Assembly: GCF_900142625.1 (NCBI RefSeq)
Contig: NZ_FRBN01000004.1
Span: 173,641-237,640 of the forward strand
Direction of reading: 5' to 3'
DNA from: Roseovarius marisflavi
GTDB lineage: Bacteria > Pseudomonadota > Alphaproteobacteria > Rhodobacterales > Rhodobacteraceae
Length of the DNA: 64,000 nt
Shown: positions 46,376 to 56,233 of the stretch, in pieces
Layout of the letters: each line of letters begins with the position of its first letter
Numbering within the stretch: the stretch's first letter is position 1
The notes under the pieces: generated by a model
The model's database searches: none
Seen by the model: only the letters and a program-made list of their open reading frames with translations
Told to the model about the DNA's origin: nothing
Translations under genes and position numbers: made by a program

Positions 46376-47176
46376 TCACTCGGCGGCAATCTGATCTTTG
46401 AATGAGAACTCTGTGCGCAGCGCTTTCACGATGCCGCGCGTGCAGACGTCCAGCAGGATGTCGCCCTTTTCGGCAGAGGCGTTTTTGGGGGAGGACAGCG
46501 TGCCGCTTGCCGGTGTCCATTCAGGATGCGGCGGATAAACGTCATAGGGCGGGAATTCGGCAGGCGGATGATCGACTGCCTTTTCCAGGGCCACCATGTC
46601 GGGATAGAGGCGCAGCATCAGCGAGGTTTCCAGAACCCCGCCATGCTCAATGTCCCAGCCCAGAAAACCCTCGGGGTAAAGCTTGTCTATTGCCGCCTGA
46701 TCGACGAAATCCCAATAGGAAAGCACCACGACCTTGGTGTCGTGAATGCCACTCCAGCGCAATTCGCGCAGCGCCAGGTCAATGCCTTCGGCGATGAACC
46801 AGGAATTCTCGAAATGTCCGTTTACGATGCACAGCTGGCGATTGCCGTGGCGCGCGAACTCGCGGATGACGTCCTTGAGAGCGTTCACGAGGCTCGCACC
46901 GTCCAGACTGGTGGTGCCCGGAAAGAAATTGCCACCCCCCGACTTTTGTTGGGATTTGTATCCGTAGGTGAATGGCGGAGCGACAAGACCACCCGTCGCC
47001 ACCGCCGCCCGACGGGCGAATTCAGTGGGCAAGAGGACATCGACATGCATCGGCATGTGGTGGCCGTGCTGTTCCATTGATCCGAGCGGGATGAAGATGG
47101 GGACAGCCCCGCCTTGAACGCGACTCTGATACTCGGGCCAGGGTAATTCTGCTGCAAAAACCGTATCTTGGACCAT
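46376..47176 (-). CDS. crnA: Creatininase (creatinine amidohydrolase)
   Basis: Creatininase interconverts creatinine and creatine. The 266-residue product closely follows the known Pseudomonas enzyme as I recall it: the metal-site segment GSMEQHGHHMPMHVDVLLP (Glu, His, Asp), YGYKSQQKSGGGNFFPGTTS, VNGHFENSWF (His, Glu), YWDF and FLGWDIEHGGVLETSLML, with active-site tryptophans in the last two. GAGGG supports the ATG at 47176. It is the first gene of the operon with the PotABCD-like importer and is divergent from a LysR regulator. Other creatininase-fold amidases exist, but the run of identities makes true creatininase likely. Confidence 0.93.
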   Translation of the reverse strand: MVQDTVFAAELPWPEYQSRVQGGAVPIFIPLGSMEQHGHHMPMHVDVLLPTEFARRAAVATGGLVAPPFTYGYKSQQKSGGGNFFPGTTSLDGASLVNALKDVIREFARHGNRQLCIVNGHFENSWFIAEGIDLALRELRWSGIHDTKVVVLSYWDFVDQAAIDKLYPEGFLGWDIEHGGVLETSLMLRLYPDMVALEKAVDHPPAEFPPYDVYPPHPEWTPASGTLSSPKNASAEKGDILLDVCTRGIVKALRTEFSFKDQIAAE

Positions 47177-47220
47177 GTTGCCCTCTTTTCTTCTAGGTTT
47201 CTGAAGCTTAGAACGGCTTG

Positions 47221-47260
47221 CCTTATGCGTAAAATTCATAGTAGCAATGCTTGAATAAGG
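47221..47260. promoter_or_regulatory. Inverted repeat in the creatininase/LysR promoter region
   Basis: CCTTAT (47221-47226) is mirrored by ATAAGG (47255-47260) in the 94-bp divergent intergenic region. The element CTTATGCGTAAAAT (47222-47235) resembles CTTATTCTAAAAT (48189-48201), which lies upstream of creatinase. These may be binding sites for the adjacent LysR protein. Confidence 0.4.
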
Positions 47261-47270
47261 ATTATTAATC

Positions 47271-48161
47271 ATGCGCCATTTTGTGAACTTGCAGACCGAC
47301 CTTATCCGCACCTTTGTTACGGTTGTGGATCTTGGGAGTTATACCGAAACCGGTCATGTTCTTGGCCGCACGCAGCCTGCTATTTCATTGCAGATCAAGA
47401 GGTTGGAGGATCTAGTGGGGGTCAAGCTTTTGCATCATAAGGGCAAGGCTTTGGATCTGACGCCGCAGGGGCACGCTCTTATCGGCTATGCCCGCGAGAT
47501 GCTTCGATTGAACGACAGGGCGGTGGCCAATTTGCAGCAAGCCAAGTTCATGGGCACCCTCCGCGTGGGTTTGCCTACAGATTACGCGATTGAATATTTT
47601 CAGCGCATCATTGCCGATTTTGCGCGGGCGAATCCCGATGTCTCATTGGACATACGTTGCGACAGGAGCAGTGATATCCTGGGGCAGCTGCATGTTGACG
47701 AGCTGGATCTTGCCATCGTGATCACCGATACAATGCCTGCACCTTATGTGTCGCTCTACTGGTCCGAGCGGCCATTCTGGGTCTGTGGGCGTGACTATCA
47801 ATTCAGCCTCGACAAGCCGGTTCAGATCATTGCCCATCCCAAGGGGTGTTTCTATCGTAAACGGATGATTGATGCCCTCAATACGGAAGGTCGCGAATGG
47901 CGGATTTGTTTTGAGAGTCCCGGCATATCCGCTCTGCAAAACGCAGTGCTTGACGGGATGGGGGTGACAGCCCTGACAAAGAAAACACTCTTGCCGGGGA
48001 TGCGTGTGCTTTCCCCAAAAGAGGGGTTTCCTCCGCTGGCCAACCTGCATGTCGGCCTCTTCTATAAGCACATCAAGGCCTCTGACGCCGCGTTGAAATT
48101 GATCGAACAAATCACCGAGGGGGTAGGCGCCTTTCGCAAGCTTACTTATGCACGCAGCTAA
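47271..48161 (+). CDS. LysR-type transcriptional regulator of the creatinine cluster
   Basis: This 296-residue LysR protein has the N-terminal helix-turn-helix DLGSYTETGHVLGRTQPAIS then LQIKRLEDLVGVKLLHHKG and an effector-binding domain from about residue 90. It is divergent from creatininase and 114 bp upstream of creatinase on the same strand. It is well placed to control both catabolic genes. The ligand is unknown; creatinine, creatine or sarcosine are candidates by context. Confidence 0.9.
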   Translation: MRHFVNLQTDLIRTFVTVVDLGSYTETGHVLGRTQPAISLQIKRLEDLVGVKLLHHKGKALDLTPQGHALIGYAREMLRLNDRAVANLQQAKFMGTLRVGLPTDYAIEYFQRIIADFARANPDVSLDIRCDRSSDILGQLHVDELDLAIVITDTMPAPYVSLYWSERPFWVCGRDYQFSLDKPVQIIAHPKGCFYRKRMIDALNTEGREWRICFESPGISALQNAVLDGMGVTALTKKTLLPGMRVLSPKEGFPPLANLHVGLFYKHIKASDAALKLIEQITEGVGAFRKLTYARS

Positions 48162-48275
48162 TGCGGCTCAGTCCATGGATTTGGATTTCTTATTCTAAAA
48201 TCAAACCTATTAATTATGCTTTGGTCACCTTTGCTGTTAGCCGATTGATATCGAAGACAGCGAGGAGATACCGAG

Positions 48276-49496
48276 ATGCTTGATGATGAAATGCTGCACG
48301 TCACGGAGTGGCATAATGGTGAAAAGGATTTTTCACCCTTTTCAGACACAGAAATGGCCCGTCGCCAAAACGAGTTGCGCGTCTGGATGGCCGGTAACAA
48401 CGTCGATGCGGCGTTGTTCACTTCGTATCACTGCATCAATTATTACTCGGGTTGGCTCTACTGCTATTTCGGACGTAAATATGGCATGGTTGTTGATCAA
48501 AAGAGTGCCACAACGATTTCGGCGGGTATTGATGGTGGTCAGCCGTGGCGCCGAACCTTTGGCAGCAACATCACCTATACCGACTGGCGGCGCGACAACT
48601 TCTACCGCGCGGTGCAGGGGCTGACCAAGGGCGCCAAGCGGGTCGGGATCGAATTCGACCATGTCTCGCTTGAGTATCGCCAGTTGATTCAGGATGCTCT
48701 GCCTGGCGTCGAACTGGTCGATATCAGCCAGGCGTCGATGTGGATGCGCACCATCAAATCAGCCGAAGAAATCACGCTTATCAAGGAAGGCGCGCGGATC
48801 TGCGACGTGGGCGGTTATGCTGTCGCCGGTGCCGCCCAGGCGGGCGTGCCTGAGCATGAGGTTGCCATCGCTGGCACCAATGCGATGATCCGCGAGATAG
48901 CCAAATCCTTTCCGTTTGTAGAGTTGATGGACACCTGGACATGGTTTCAGTCGGGTATCAACACGGATGGCGCCCATAACCCGGTGACCAATCGCGTGGT
49001 GCAGTCGGGCGATATCCTCAGCCTCAACACCTTTCCGATGATCTTTGGCTACTACACGGCACTTGAGCGGACTTTGTTTTGCGATAGCGTCGATGATGCC
49101 AGCCTCGATATCTGGCAAAAGAACGTCGCGGTGCATGAGCGCGGGCTTGAACTGATGAAGCCGGGCGCGCGCTGCATGGATATCGCCAAGGAACTCAACG
49201 AGATGTATCGCGAATGGGATCTGCTCAAGTACCGTTCCTTTGGCTATGGCCACAGCTTTGGCGTGCTGAGCCACTATTATGGCCGCGAGGCAGGGGTTGA
49301 GCTGCGCGAGGATATCGACACGGAGCTGAAACCCGGCATGGTCGTCTCGATGGAGCCGATGGTCATGATCCCAGAGGGTCGCCCCGGCGCGGGCGGATAC
49401 CGCGAGCATGATATTCTGGTGATTGGCGAAGACGGGGCCGAGAACATCACCGGCTTCCCCTTTGGTCCCGAGCATAACATCGTGGGCAAGGGCTGA
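48276..49496 (+). CDS. Creatinase (creatine amidinohydrolase)
   Basis: Creatinase hydrolyses creatine to sarcosine and urea. The 406-residue M24-fold protein matches the Pseudomonas enzyme in long stretches: FTSYHCINYYSGWLYCYFGR, DGGQPWRR, MDTWTWFQSGINTDGAHNPV (catalytic His), TALERTLF (Glu), FGYGHSFGVLSHYYGREAG and GAGGYREHDILV. As in known creatinases, the M24 metal ligands are not conserved as such. GAGGAG supports the start. With creatininase across the LysR gene it completes the creatinine to sarcosine route; no sarcosine oxidase or urease is in this window. Confidence 0.95.
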   Translation: MLDDEMLHVTEWHNGEKDFSPFSDTEMARRQNELRVWMAGNNVDAALFTSYHCINYYSGWLYCYFGRKYGMVVDQKSATTISAGIDGGQPWRRTFGSNITYTDWRRDNFYRAVQGLTKGAKRVGIEFDHVSLEYRQLIQDALPGVELVDISQASMWMRTIKSAEEITLIKEGARICDVGGYAVAGAAQAGVPEHEVAIAGTNAMIREIAKSFPFVELMDTWTWFQSGINTDGAHNPVTNRVVQSGDILSLNTFPMIFGYYTALERTLFCDSVDDASLDIWQKNVAVHERGLELMKPGARCMDIAKELNEMYREWDLLKYRSFGYGHSFGVLSHYYGREAGVELREDIDTELKPGMVVSMEPMVMIPEGRPGAGGYREHDILVIGEDGAENITGFPFGPEHNIVGKG

Positions 49497-49503
49497 GCGT
49501 TCC

Positions 49504-49665
49504 GTGCGCAAAGCCCTCGATAGACTTATTGCTGCGGTCAGCGTCGGATTGACGCTGGCCGCATTGTACATTGTGAATAATGCTGAACATGGGCGTATTG
49601 CCGTCCTTCGATACGGCGCGTTCACCCAAGTCGCACTCGTGTCTCGTCAAGTTTCCGAAGACTGA
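49504..49665 (+). CDS. Possible small membrane protein
   Basis: A GTG 7 bp after the creatinase stop opens a 53-codon frame with a hydrophobic segment (LIAAVSVGLTLAALYIV) and an AEHGR turn loosely like FtsB/DivIC-type proteins. No good ribosome-binding site or family match is apparent. Translation is uncertain. Confidence 0.25.
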   Translation: MRKALDRLIAAVSVGLTLAALYIVNNAEHGRIAVLRYGAFTQVALVSRQVSED

Positions 49666-50000
49666 AATCGGCGGGCCGCGGTCGATCAATGGGCATGCCC
49701 TTCTTCCTGAAGCCAGGTTCGTATCGAGCGGAAATTTTCCATCTATGACCCGCGATGCGAGAGCAGGTGGTGGCGCCTGCGCGCTCCTCTCAATCATAGC
49801 TGACAGCGCATTGCGGCTCTGTGGACCAACCTCAAGAGTAATTTTGGCTTTCCGCAGCAAGCCGGGCAAGTGTTGATAGCTGGGTCTCTTGAACGTCGAT
49901 CCGGAACATATGCGCAGGGTATCACCCAAGACCCGGAGCACCATCGACACAGAGCCACTCTAACGCGCAATCTGCATCTTAACAAAATCAAACAAATGCG
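49666..50000. other. Intergenic region between creatine and benzoate clusters
   Basis: No clear gene was found. It contains the GTATCACCCAAGAC site (49919-49932) and should carry the catB-ben promoter. Confidence 0.5.
49919..49932 (+). promoter_or_regulatory. Candidate regulator site upstream of catB-ben operon
   Basis: GTATCACCCAAGAC is one mismatch from the motif found twice near catA (GTATCACCCnATAC). It lies 69 bp before the catB start. It is probably recognised by the LysR protein encoded at 59613-60503, which is inference. Confidence 0.55.
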
Positions 50001-51158
50001 GTGATTGACGTGACAAAGATCGACCAAATCGAGACCATGATCCTCGACATCCCAACTATCCGGGGGCATGTGTTGTCTATGGCGACCATGCGGTCGCAAG
50101 CAGCAGTCCTTGTGCGCATCAAGTTTTCCGATGGCTCCGAGGGGATTGGTGAAGGGACAACAATTGGCGGGCTGGCATATGGCCCGGAAAGTCCCGAAAG
50201 CATTCAGTCCGCAATTGATACCTATATCGCGCCTGCGCTGGCCGATTGGAATTCCGACGATGTAAATGGTGCCCTCCAGCTTTTGGACAAACTGGTTCGC
50301 GGCAACCGCATTGCGAAAACGGCGGTGGAAATTGCCCTTTGGGATGGCTTGGGCAAGCGCCTTGGGGTGCCAGTCTCGCAGTTGTTCGGCGGTGCCGTGA
50401 CGACCAAGATGCCGGTCGCCTGGACACTGGCATCAGGAAATTCAGAGACCGATATCGCCGAAGCGCTGGAAATGATCGAGACGCGCCGCCACAATATTTT
50501 CAAGCTCAAAATTGGCAAGCGTGCGGTGCGTGATGACGTGGCGCATGTGGCTCGCATTAAAGAAGCGGTCGGTGACGCGGCGAGCATCCGTGTGGACGTA
50601 AATACGGCATGGTCACTGCAAGACGCGCGTTGGGGATTGAAGGGCCTGCAGGAGGTCGGATGCGAATTGGTCGAACAACCGGTTCCGGCCCGATATCTGG
50701 ATGCAATGGCCGAATTGACCAGTTCTTATGAAATTGCGGTCATGGCAGATGAAGCACTGAACGGACCTGAAGACGCTTTGGCCGTTGCCACGCACCGTGC
50801 CGCTGATGTGTTCGCCGTGAAGATTGCCCAATCGGGTGGCCTGAAACGGGCGTCTGAAGTGATCTCCGTCGGTCAGGCTGCAGGGCTTGGACTTTATGCG
50901 GGCACAATGCTTGAGACCGGTCTCAGCACGGCGGCCGCACTTCAGCTCTTTTCGACGGTTGAAACGCTGCACTGGGGAACAGAGCTTTTTGGCCCGCTGC
51001 TTTTGACCGACGAGATACTGGCCGAACCGATCGTCTATCGCGACTTCTGCGTTGAGGTTCCGCAAGGCAACGGGATCGGTGTCACACTGGACCCTGACAA
51101 GATTGAATTCTACCGCCGCGGCGGTAGCCGGATACTGAAGTCTGCCGCTGGGGAATAA
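50001..51158 (+). CDS. catB: Muconate cycloisomerase
   Basis: CatB converts cis,cis-muconate to muconolactone. The 385-residue enolase-superfamily protein has the KxK base motif in [10 protein letters not shown] (about residue 170), metal ligands in [16 protein letters not shown] and MADEALNG, the second lysine in [12 protein letters not shown] and the Glu in [11 protein letters not shown]. The frame opens at GTG 50001, with GTG 50010 as alternative. It is first in the plus-strand operon before benABCD, which is unusual because catB more often sits with catA and catC. Confidence 0.92.
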   Translation: MIDVTKIDQIETMILDIPTIRGHVLSMATMRSQAAVLVRIKFSDGSEGIGEGTTIGGLAYGPESPESIQSAIDTYIAPALADWNSDDVNGALQLLDKLVRGNRIAKTAVEIALWDGLGKRLGVPVSQLFGGAVTTKMPVAWTLASGNSETDIAEALEMIETRRHNIFKLKIGKRAVRDDVAHVARIKEAVGDAASIRVDVNTAWSLQDARWGLKGLQEVGCELVEQPVPARYLDAMAELTSSYEIAVMADEALNGPEDALAVATHRAADVFAVKIAQSGGLKRASEVISVGQAAGLGLYAGTMLETGLSTAAALQLFSTVETLHWGTELFGPLLLTDEILAEPIVYRDFCVEVPQGNGIGVTLDPDKIEFYRRGGSRILKSAAGE

Positions 51159-51222
51159 CCCACGGGCAAAGCAATTTGCCAATGCCGAAACCCTGCATTG
51201 GCCCCTAAGGAGGAGAAGACCC

Positions 51223-52611
51223 ATGTTCACGCAATCTAATCTGGATGAACTCGAAAGCCGTCTTGACGGTATAGTGCAGGATGATCCGGAAAAAGGCATC
51301 TTCCGCGCGCGCCGCGACATGTTCACCGATGAGGAACTGTTTGAGCTCGAGATGAAGCATATTTTCGAGGGCAACTGGATCTATATGGCGCATGAAAGCC
51401 AGATCCCGAATCCTGGCGATTATTTTTCGCTTCACATGGGCCGGACGCCTGTCGTGATCACCCGCGACAAGGATGGCGAGCTGCATGCACTGGTCAACGC
51501 CTGTTCACACCGCGGCGCAATGCTCTGCCGTTTCAAGCGGCGCAACCAAAAGACATTTACTTGCCCTTTCCACGGCTGGACCTTCTCGAACACCGGCAAG
51601 CTTCTCAAGGTAAAAGACCCCAAGGGCGGCGGCTATCCCGAGCAGTTCAATCAGGACGGCAGTCACGACCTGACCAAGGTCGCCCGCTTTCAGAACTATC
51701 GCGGCTTCCTGTTCGGCTCGCTCAATGCGGATGTGCAACCGCTGGAGGAATATCTTGGCGAGGCGTGTAAGATGATCGACATGATCGTTGATCAGTCCGA
51801 GGAGGGCATGGAAGTCCTGCGCGGATCATCAACCTACACCTATGACGGTAACTGGAAGCTTCAGGCCGAGAACGGCGCGGACGGCTATCACGTCTCTGCC
51901 GTGCATTGGAACTATGTCGCCACCACCTCACACCGCACAGTGGACGGCAAGGAAGACAAGATCAAAGCGACCGATGCGTCGAAATGGTCAAAGCAGAAGG
52001 GCGGCTTTCATTCCTATGAGAATGGTCACCTGCTGCTCTGGACAACCTGGGCCGATCCGAGCACCCGCCCGAACTATGCGCGCCTTGAAGAGTGGACCAA
52101 GACCTACGGCAAGACCAAGGCCGAGTGGATGGTCGGCGTGTTGCGCAACCTGTGCCTCTACCCGAACGTCTTCCTGATGGACCAGTTCAGCAGCCAGATC
52201 CGCGTGTTCCGCCCGATCAGCGTCGATAAGACCGAAGTTACGATCTACTGCATCGCGCCGAAAGGCGAAGACCAGGCATCGCGCTCGCTGCGCATTCGCC
52301 AGTATGAAGACTTTTTCAACGCCTCCGGCATGGCGACGCCGGATGACACAGAAGAATTCCGCGCGACGCAGCGGGGCTATGCCGGTGGCGCTCATGCCAA
52401 ATGGAACGACCTGAGCCGGGGTGCGACCCAGTGGATTGAAGGGCCGGATGAGGATGCCAAGGAACTTGGTATCAACCCGATCCTGTCGGGAGCGCGGACC
52501 GAAGACGAGGGCCTGTTTGTCATTCAGCACACGCAGTGGACAGAACGCATGGCAGCAGCCATCGCCAAAGAACGCGAAGATGCACCGGATGCATCCGTTG
52601 CGGCAGAATGA
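51223..52611 (+). CDS. benA: Benzoate 1,2-dioxygenase large (alpha) subunit
   Basis: BenA is the catalytic subunit of the Rieske dioxygenase that forms benzoate cis-diol. The 462-residue protein has the Rieske motif [11 protein letters not shown] with TCPFHGW (about residues 93-122). The mononuclear iron site lies in [15 protein letters not shown], with the conserved downstream SRGATQW region. Segments such as [20 protein letters not shown] and [19 protein letters not shown] closely track Acinetobacter/Pseudomonas BenA, as opposed to toluate or anthranilate homologues, though the latter cannot be excluded. It has a strong AAGGAGGAG site. Confidence 0.93.
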   Translation: MFTQSNLDELESRLDGIVQDDPEKGIFRARRDMFTDEELFELEMKHIFEGNWIYMAHESQIPNPGDYFSLHMGRTPVVITRDKDGELHALVNACSHRGAMLCRFKRRNQKTFTCPFHGWTFSNTGKLLKVKDPKGGGYPEQFNQDGSHDLTKVARFQNYRGFLFGSLNADVQPLEEYLGEACKMIDMIVDQSEEGMEVLRGSSTYTYDGNWKLQAENGADGYHVSAVHWNYVATTSHRTVDGKEDKIKATDASKWSKQKGGFHSYENGHLLLWTTWADPSTRPNYARLEEWTKTYGKTKAEWMVGVLRNLCLYPNVFLMDQFSSQIRVFRPISVDKTEVTIYCIAPKGEDQASRSLRIRQYEDFFNASGMATPDDTEEFRATQRGYAGGAHAKWNDLSRGATQWIEGPDEDAKELGINPILSGARTEDEGLFVIQHTQWTERMAAAIAKEREDAPDASVAAE

Positions 52612-52623
52612 GGAGATAGAACC

Positions 52624-53145
52624 ATGACAACCGATACAATTAACCGTGCCGACACAGCTCTTGGTTTTGACGAAATTCAGGCATTCCTGTTTGCTGAGAC
52701 ACGCGCGCTTGACGACCGTCAATGGGACACTTGGCTGAGCTTTTATCATGCTGATTGCCCGTTCTGGATGCCCGCCTGGGATGATGAGGATCAGCTTACC
52801 GAGGATCCGCAAAACGAGATGTCGCTGATCTTTTACCCCGACAAATCGGGGATTGAGGATCGTGTCTTTCGGATCCAGACAGACCGATCATCGTCAACCT
52901 CGCTGCCCGAGCCGCGCACGATGCACAACCTCAGCAACATCGAAGTTCTGAACCAAGAGGGCGGGGAGATCAAGCTGCGCTTCAACTGGATTACGCTGAC
53001 CTACCGCTACGGGACAACGGACCAGCATTGGGGAACGTCGTTTTACACCATAGATGCGACCGGTCCAAAGCCTCTGATCACGAATAAGAAAGTCGTACTG
53101 AAAAACGACAAGATCCATCACGTGATTGACGTCTACCATATCTGA
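52624..53145 (+). CDS. benB: Benzoate 1,2-dioxygenase small (beta) subunit
   Basis: This 173-residue subunit adopts the SnoaL/NTF2-like fold and stabilises the alpha subunit in an alpha3beta3 assembly. Features include DEIQAFLFAETRALDDRQWD at the N-terminus, CPFWMPAWDDEDQLTEDPQN, and YPDKSGIEDRVFRIQTDRS. It follows benA by 12 bp and a GAGGAG site, with benC 73 bp further on. Its length is standard for the family. Confidence 0.92.
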   Translation: MTTDTINRADTALGFDEIQAFLFAETRALDDRQWDTWLSFYHADCPFWMPAWDDEDQLTEDPQNEMSLIFYPDKSGIEDRVFRIQTDRSSSTSLPEPRTMHNLSNIEVLNQEGGEIKLRFNWITLTYRYGTTDQHWGTSFYTIDATGPKPLITNKKVVLKNDKIHHVIDVYHI

Positions 53146-53218
53146 TCCGGTTCACATCGATCACATTGAACGACCACGCATCCCTTGCGAGGGTGCGTGG
53201 ACAAGGGAGGAGCAAGCT

Positions 53219-54241
53219 ATGACCCATTACAACATTGCCTTGAATTTCGAAGACGGCGTTACGCGCGTCATCGAGTGCGAAGACGACGAGAAGGTGACAG
53301 ACGCGGCCTTTCGCCAAAAGATCAACTTGCCGATGGATTGCCGCGATGGTGTCTGCGGCACCTGCAAGTGCTTTGCCGAAAAAGGCGAGTACGAGCTTGA
53401 ATTCTACATGGACGAGTCGATGAGCGACGAAGAGGCCGAACAGGGCTACGTCCTCACCTGCCAGATGATCCCGGAAAGCGATTGCGTTCTGCGCGTCCCG
53501 GCCTCGTCAGCTGTCTGCAAGACGGCGCCCGAGGCGGTGCAGGCCGAGGTTCTGGGCGTTGACCGACTGTCCGAGACTTCCTTCAGCTTGCGTGTGAAAC
53601 CCGCCAAGCCCATCGGCTTTTTGCCAGGGCAGTATGTGAATGTCACGGTTCCGGGCACACAAAAGCACCGGTCCTATTCGTTCTCTTCTGCGCCCGGCGC
53701 CGACATCGCGACCTTCCTCGTGCGCAATATTCCGGGCGGCGTGATGAGCTCTTATCTGGGCGAGGGCGCCAAGACTGGCGACAGCGTGACGCTGACCGGG
53801 CCGATGGGGGCGTTCTATCTGCGCCCGATGGAGCGCGCGCAGCTCTGGCTTGCCGGTGGCACCGGGCTTGCGCCTTTCCTGTCCATGCTGGAACAGGTCG
53901 CAGAGCAGGGGACGGATCAGCCGATCACACTCTTTTATGCCGCGACAAACGCCGCCGATCTGGTTGAGCTGGACCGCGTCAACGCATTGGCCGGGAAAAT
54001 CGGCAACGTCACCGTCATTACGGTGCTGGCCGCCGAGGAAGATGCCCATGAGCGCAAAGGTTTCGTGACCGATCACGTGACGGCCGACGACCTTCATGGG
54101 GGCGATTGCGATGTCTACCTCTGTGGTCCGCCGCCGATGGTTGATGCGGTGCGGTCGCATTTCGGCAAGCTGGGTGTCGAGCCCGCTAATTTCTACTTTG
54201 AAAAGTTCAACCCGACCGAAGCAGAGGGCGTTGCCGCATGA
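53219..54241 (+). CDS. benC: Benzoate 1,2-dioxygenase electron transfer component
   Basis: BenC passes electrons from NADH to the Rieske dioxygenase. The 340-residue protein starts with a plant-type [2Fe-2S] ferredoxin (MDCRDGVCGTCKCFAEKG ... YVLTCQM, residues about 40-80). An FAD-binding domain (HRSYSFSSAPG) and an NAD domain (WLAGGTGLAPFLSML; VYLCGPPPMVDAV) follow. The ATG at 53219 has GGGAGGAG; upstream in-frame codons overlap the benB end and are unlikely. It overlaps benD by 4 nt. Confidence 0.94.
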   Translation: MTHYNIALNFEDGVTRVIECEDDEKVTDAAFRQKINLPMDCRDGVCGTCKCFAEKGEYELEFYMDESMSDEEAEQGYVLTCQMIPESDCVLRVPASSAVCKTAPEAVQAEVLGVDRLSETSFSLRVKPAKPIGFLPGQYVNVTVPGTQKHRSYSFSSAPGADIATFLVRNIPGGVMSSYLGEGAKTGDSVTLTGPMGAFYLRPMERAQLWLAGGTGLAPFLSMLEQVAEQGTDQPITLFYAATNAADLVELDRVNALAGKIGNVTVITVLAAEEDAHERKGFVTDHVTADDLHGGDCDVYLCGPPPMVDAVRSHFGKLGVEPANFYFEKFNPTEAEGVAA

Positions 54242-55017
54242 GCCGCCGTTTCGACAATAAGGTCATGGTCGTCACCGGAGCCGCGCAAGGCATCGGCCGC
54301 CGCGTCGCCGAGCGCGCAGCAGCCGAGGGCGCGCGCGTGCTGATCGTAGATCGTTCGCCCGCACGCGACGAGGTCGTTACGCATATCCGCGCCGCAGGTG
54401 GCACGGTCGAAGCGATATCCGCCGATCTTGAGACATGGACAGGCTGCGCTGCGGCGATGGCCAAAGCCGTGGACCTCTGGGGGCGGATCGACATTCTTGT
54501 GAACAACGTCGGAGGCACGATCTGGGCCAAACCGTTCGAGCATTACGAGCCCGAGCAGATTGACGCCGAGGTACGCCGTTCGCTTTTCCCGACGCTCTAT
54601 TGTTGCCGCGCCGCGATCGAGATCATGCTGCCGCAGGGCAGTGGCGTCATCGTCAATGTCTCGTCAATCGCGTCACGTGGGCTCAACCGCGTACCCTATG
54701 CGGCGGCCAAGGGCGGGGTGAATGCCATTACTGCAAGCCTTGCCTGGGAAGTGGCGGAACGCGGTATCCGTGTCGTGGCCACCGCGCCCGGCGGCACTGA
54801 GGCACCGCTCCGTGTGGTGCCGCGCAATGCCAACGCGGCCGAGGAACAACGCGAAGACTGGTACCAGACCATCGTCGATCAGACGATCCAGTCCTCGTTT
54901 ATGAAACGTTACGGAACACTCGACGAACAGGCAGGTCCGATCCTGTTCCTGGCGTCGGATGATGCCTCCTACATCACTGGCGTTACGGTGCCGGTTGGTG
55001 GGGGCGATCTTGGATAG
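54238..55017 (+). CDS. benD: Benzoate cis-diol dehydrogenase (SDR)
   Basis: BenD oxidises 1,6-dihydroxycyclohexa-2,4-diene-1-carboxylate to catechol with release of carbon dioxide. The 259-residue short-chain dehydrogenase has the NAD-binding VTGAAQGIGRRVAE, the NNVGG motif and the catalytic Ser-Tyr-Lys in VSSIASRGLNRVPYAAAKGG. The C-terminal segment SFMKRYGTLDEQAGPILFL is typical for the subgroup. It overlaps benC (ATGA), giving a tight benABCD operon followed 40 bp later by an ABC importer. Confidence 0.92.
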   Translation: MSRRFDNKVMVVTGAAQGIGRRVAERAAAEGARVLIVDRSPARDEVVTHIRAAGGTVEAISADLETWTGCAAAMAKAVDLWGRIDILVNNVGGTIWAKPFEHYEPEQIDAEVRRSLFPTLYCCRAAIEIMLPQGSGVIVNVSSIASRGLNRVPYAAAKGGVNAITASLAWEVAERGIRVVATAPGGTEAPLRVVPRNANAAEEQREDWYQTIVDQTIQSSFMKRYGTLDEQAGPILFLASDDASYITGVTVPVGGGDLG

Positions 55018-55057
55018 GCCCTGAGGAGGGGTCTGAAACTCAACTGGAGGATATTAA

Positions 55058-56233
55058 ATGAAACGTTCCATTCTGGCGGCCCTCGGGCTTGCCACTGGCC
55101 TTGCTATGCCTGCAACAGCCGAAGAAATCAAAGTCGGGCTGCTTCTGCCGTTCTCGGGTGTTTACGCATCTTTGGGAAATGAGATCGAAGCGGGTTTTGC
55201 TCTGGGGCTGGAGCAATTCGGCGGTGAAACCGATGCCACCTTTGACATCGTCAACGAAGACACCGAGGTCAAACCGCCGGTTGCCCTCGGCAAGGCCAAA
55301 AAGCTGATCCTTCAGGACAAGGTTGACGTGATGGTCGGGGTCGTCAGCTCTGGCGTGCTCGGCGCCGTGCGCGACATGGTTCACGGTGCGGGCGTGCCGC
55401 TGATCGTGGCCAATGCCGGAAATGACGGCGCAACCGGCGAGTCCTGCTCGCCCTTCATCACGCGCATGTCGTTTTCCAACGGTCAGGTGAACCGTCCGAT
55501 GGGGCAATGGATGTATGATCAGGGCATCCGCAAAATTTATACGCTTGCGCCGGACTATGCGGCGGGGCGCCAGATGATCGACGGATTTGCCGCGACCTTT
55601 ACCGCCGCCGGTGGCGAGATCGTCGGCCAGGACTTTACCCCGTTCCAGAAGACCCAGGATTTCGGGCCCTATCTGACGCAGGCAAAATCCAGCGGCGCGG
55701 ATGCCGTCTACGTGTTCTACGCGGGTGGCGAGGCGATTTCCTTCGTCAAGCAATATGACAGCTTCGGTCTCAAGGCAGAGCTGCCGCTTTATGGCTCGGG
55801 CTTCCTGACATCGCCGCTTTATGTGAATGCCGAAGGCCCCGCAGCCGAAGGTGTGATCACGGCGCTGCACTATGTGCCCACGATCGACAGCCCTGCAAAT
55901 GCGGCCTTTGTCGAAGCGTTCAAAGCCAAGACAGACCGGATGCCGTCGGAGTTCGCCGTGCAGGGGTATGATGCGGCGCGCGCTCTGATCGAGGCAACAA
56001 AGGCGGGTGCGACCGATCGGGCGTCGCTTGCCAATGCGCTGCGTCAGGTGAGCTTTGAAGGCCCGCGCGGTCAGCTTTCCATCGACCCCGCGACCAACAA
56101 CATCGTTCAGCCGATCTATGTTTATGAAACCGTTGCTGGTGAAGGTGGTCTGACCCAGAAGGTGCTCGCGCAGCTTCCAGCAGAGGCCGATCCGGTCAAT
56201 GGCTGCGAGATGGCGGCGCCGGTCTCCAACTAA
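55058..56233 (+). CDS. HAAT-type ABC substrate-binding protein, likely for aromatic acids
   Basis: This 391-residue periplasmic protein has a clear Sec signal (MKRSILAALGLATGLAMPATA) and a Leu/Ile/Val-binding-protein-like fold (VGLLLPFSGVYASLGNEIEA; YVFYAGGEAISFVKQYDSFG). Related proteins bind benzoate and other aromatic acids in roseobacters and rhizobia. It is the first of five transporter genes directly after benD. Benzoate is the likely ligand by position; binding residues do not prove it. Confidence 0.85.
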   Translation: MKRSILAALGLATGLAMPATAEEIKVGLLLPFSGVYASLGNEIEAGFALGLEQFGGETDATFDIVNEDTEVKPPVALGKAKKLILQDKVDVMVGVVSSGVLGAVRDMVHGAGVPLIVANAGNDGATGESCSPFITRMSFSNGQVNRPMGQWMYDQGIRKIYTLAPDYAAGRQMIDGFAATFTAAGGEIVGQDFTPFQKTQDFGPYLTQAKSSGADAVYVFYAGGEAISFVKQYDSFGLKAELPLYGSGFLTSPLYVNAEGPAAEGVITALHYVPTIDSPANAAFVEAFKAKTDRMPSEFAVQGYDAARALIEATKAGATDRASLANALRQVSFEGPRGQLSIDPATNNIVQPIYVYETVAGEGGLTQKVLAQLPAEADPVNGCEMAAPVSN

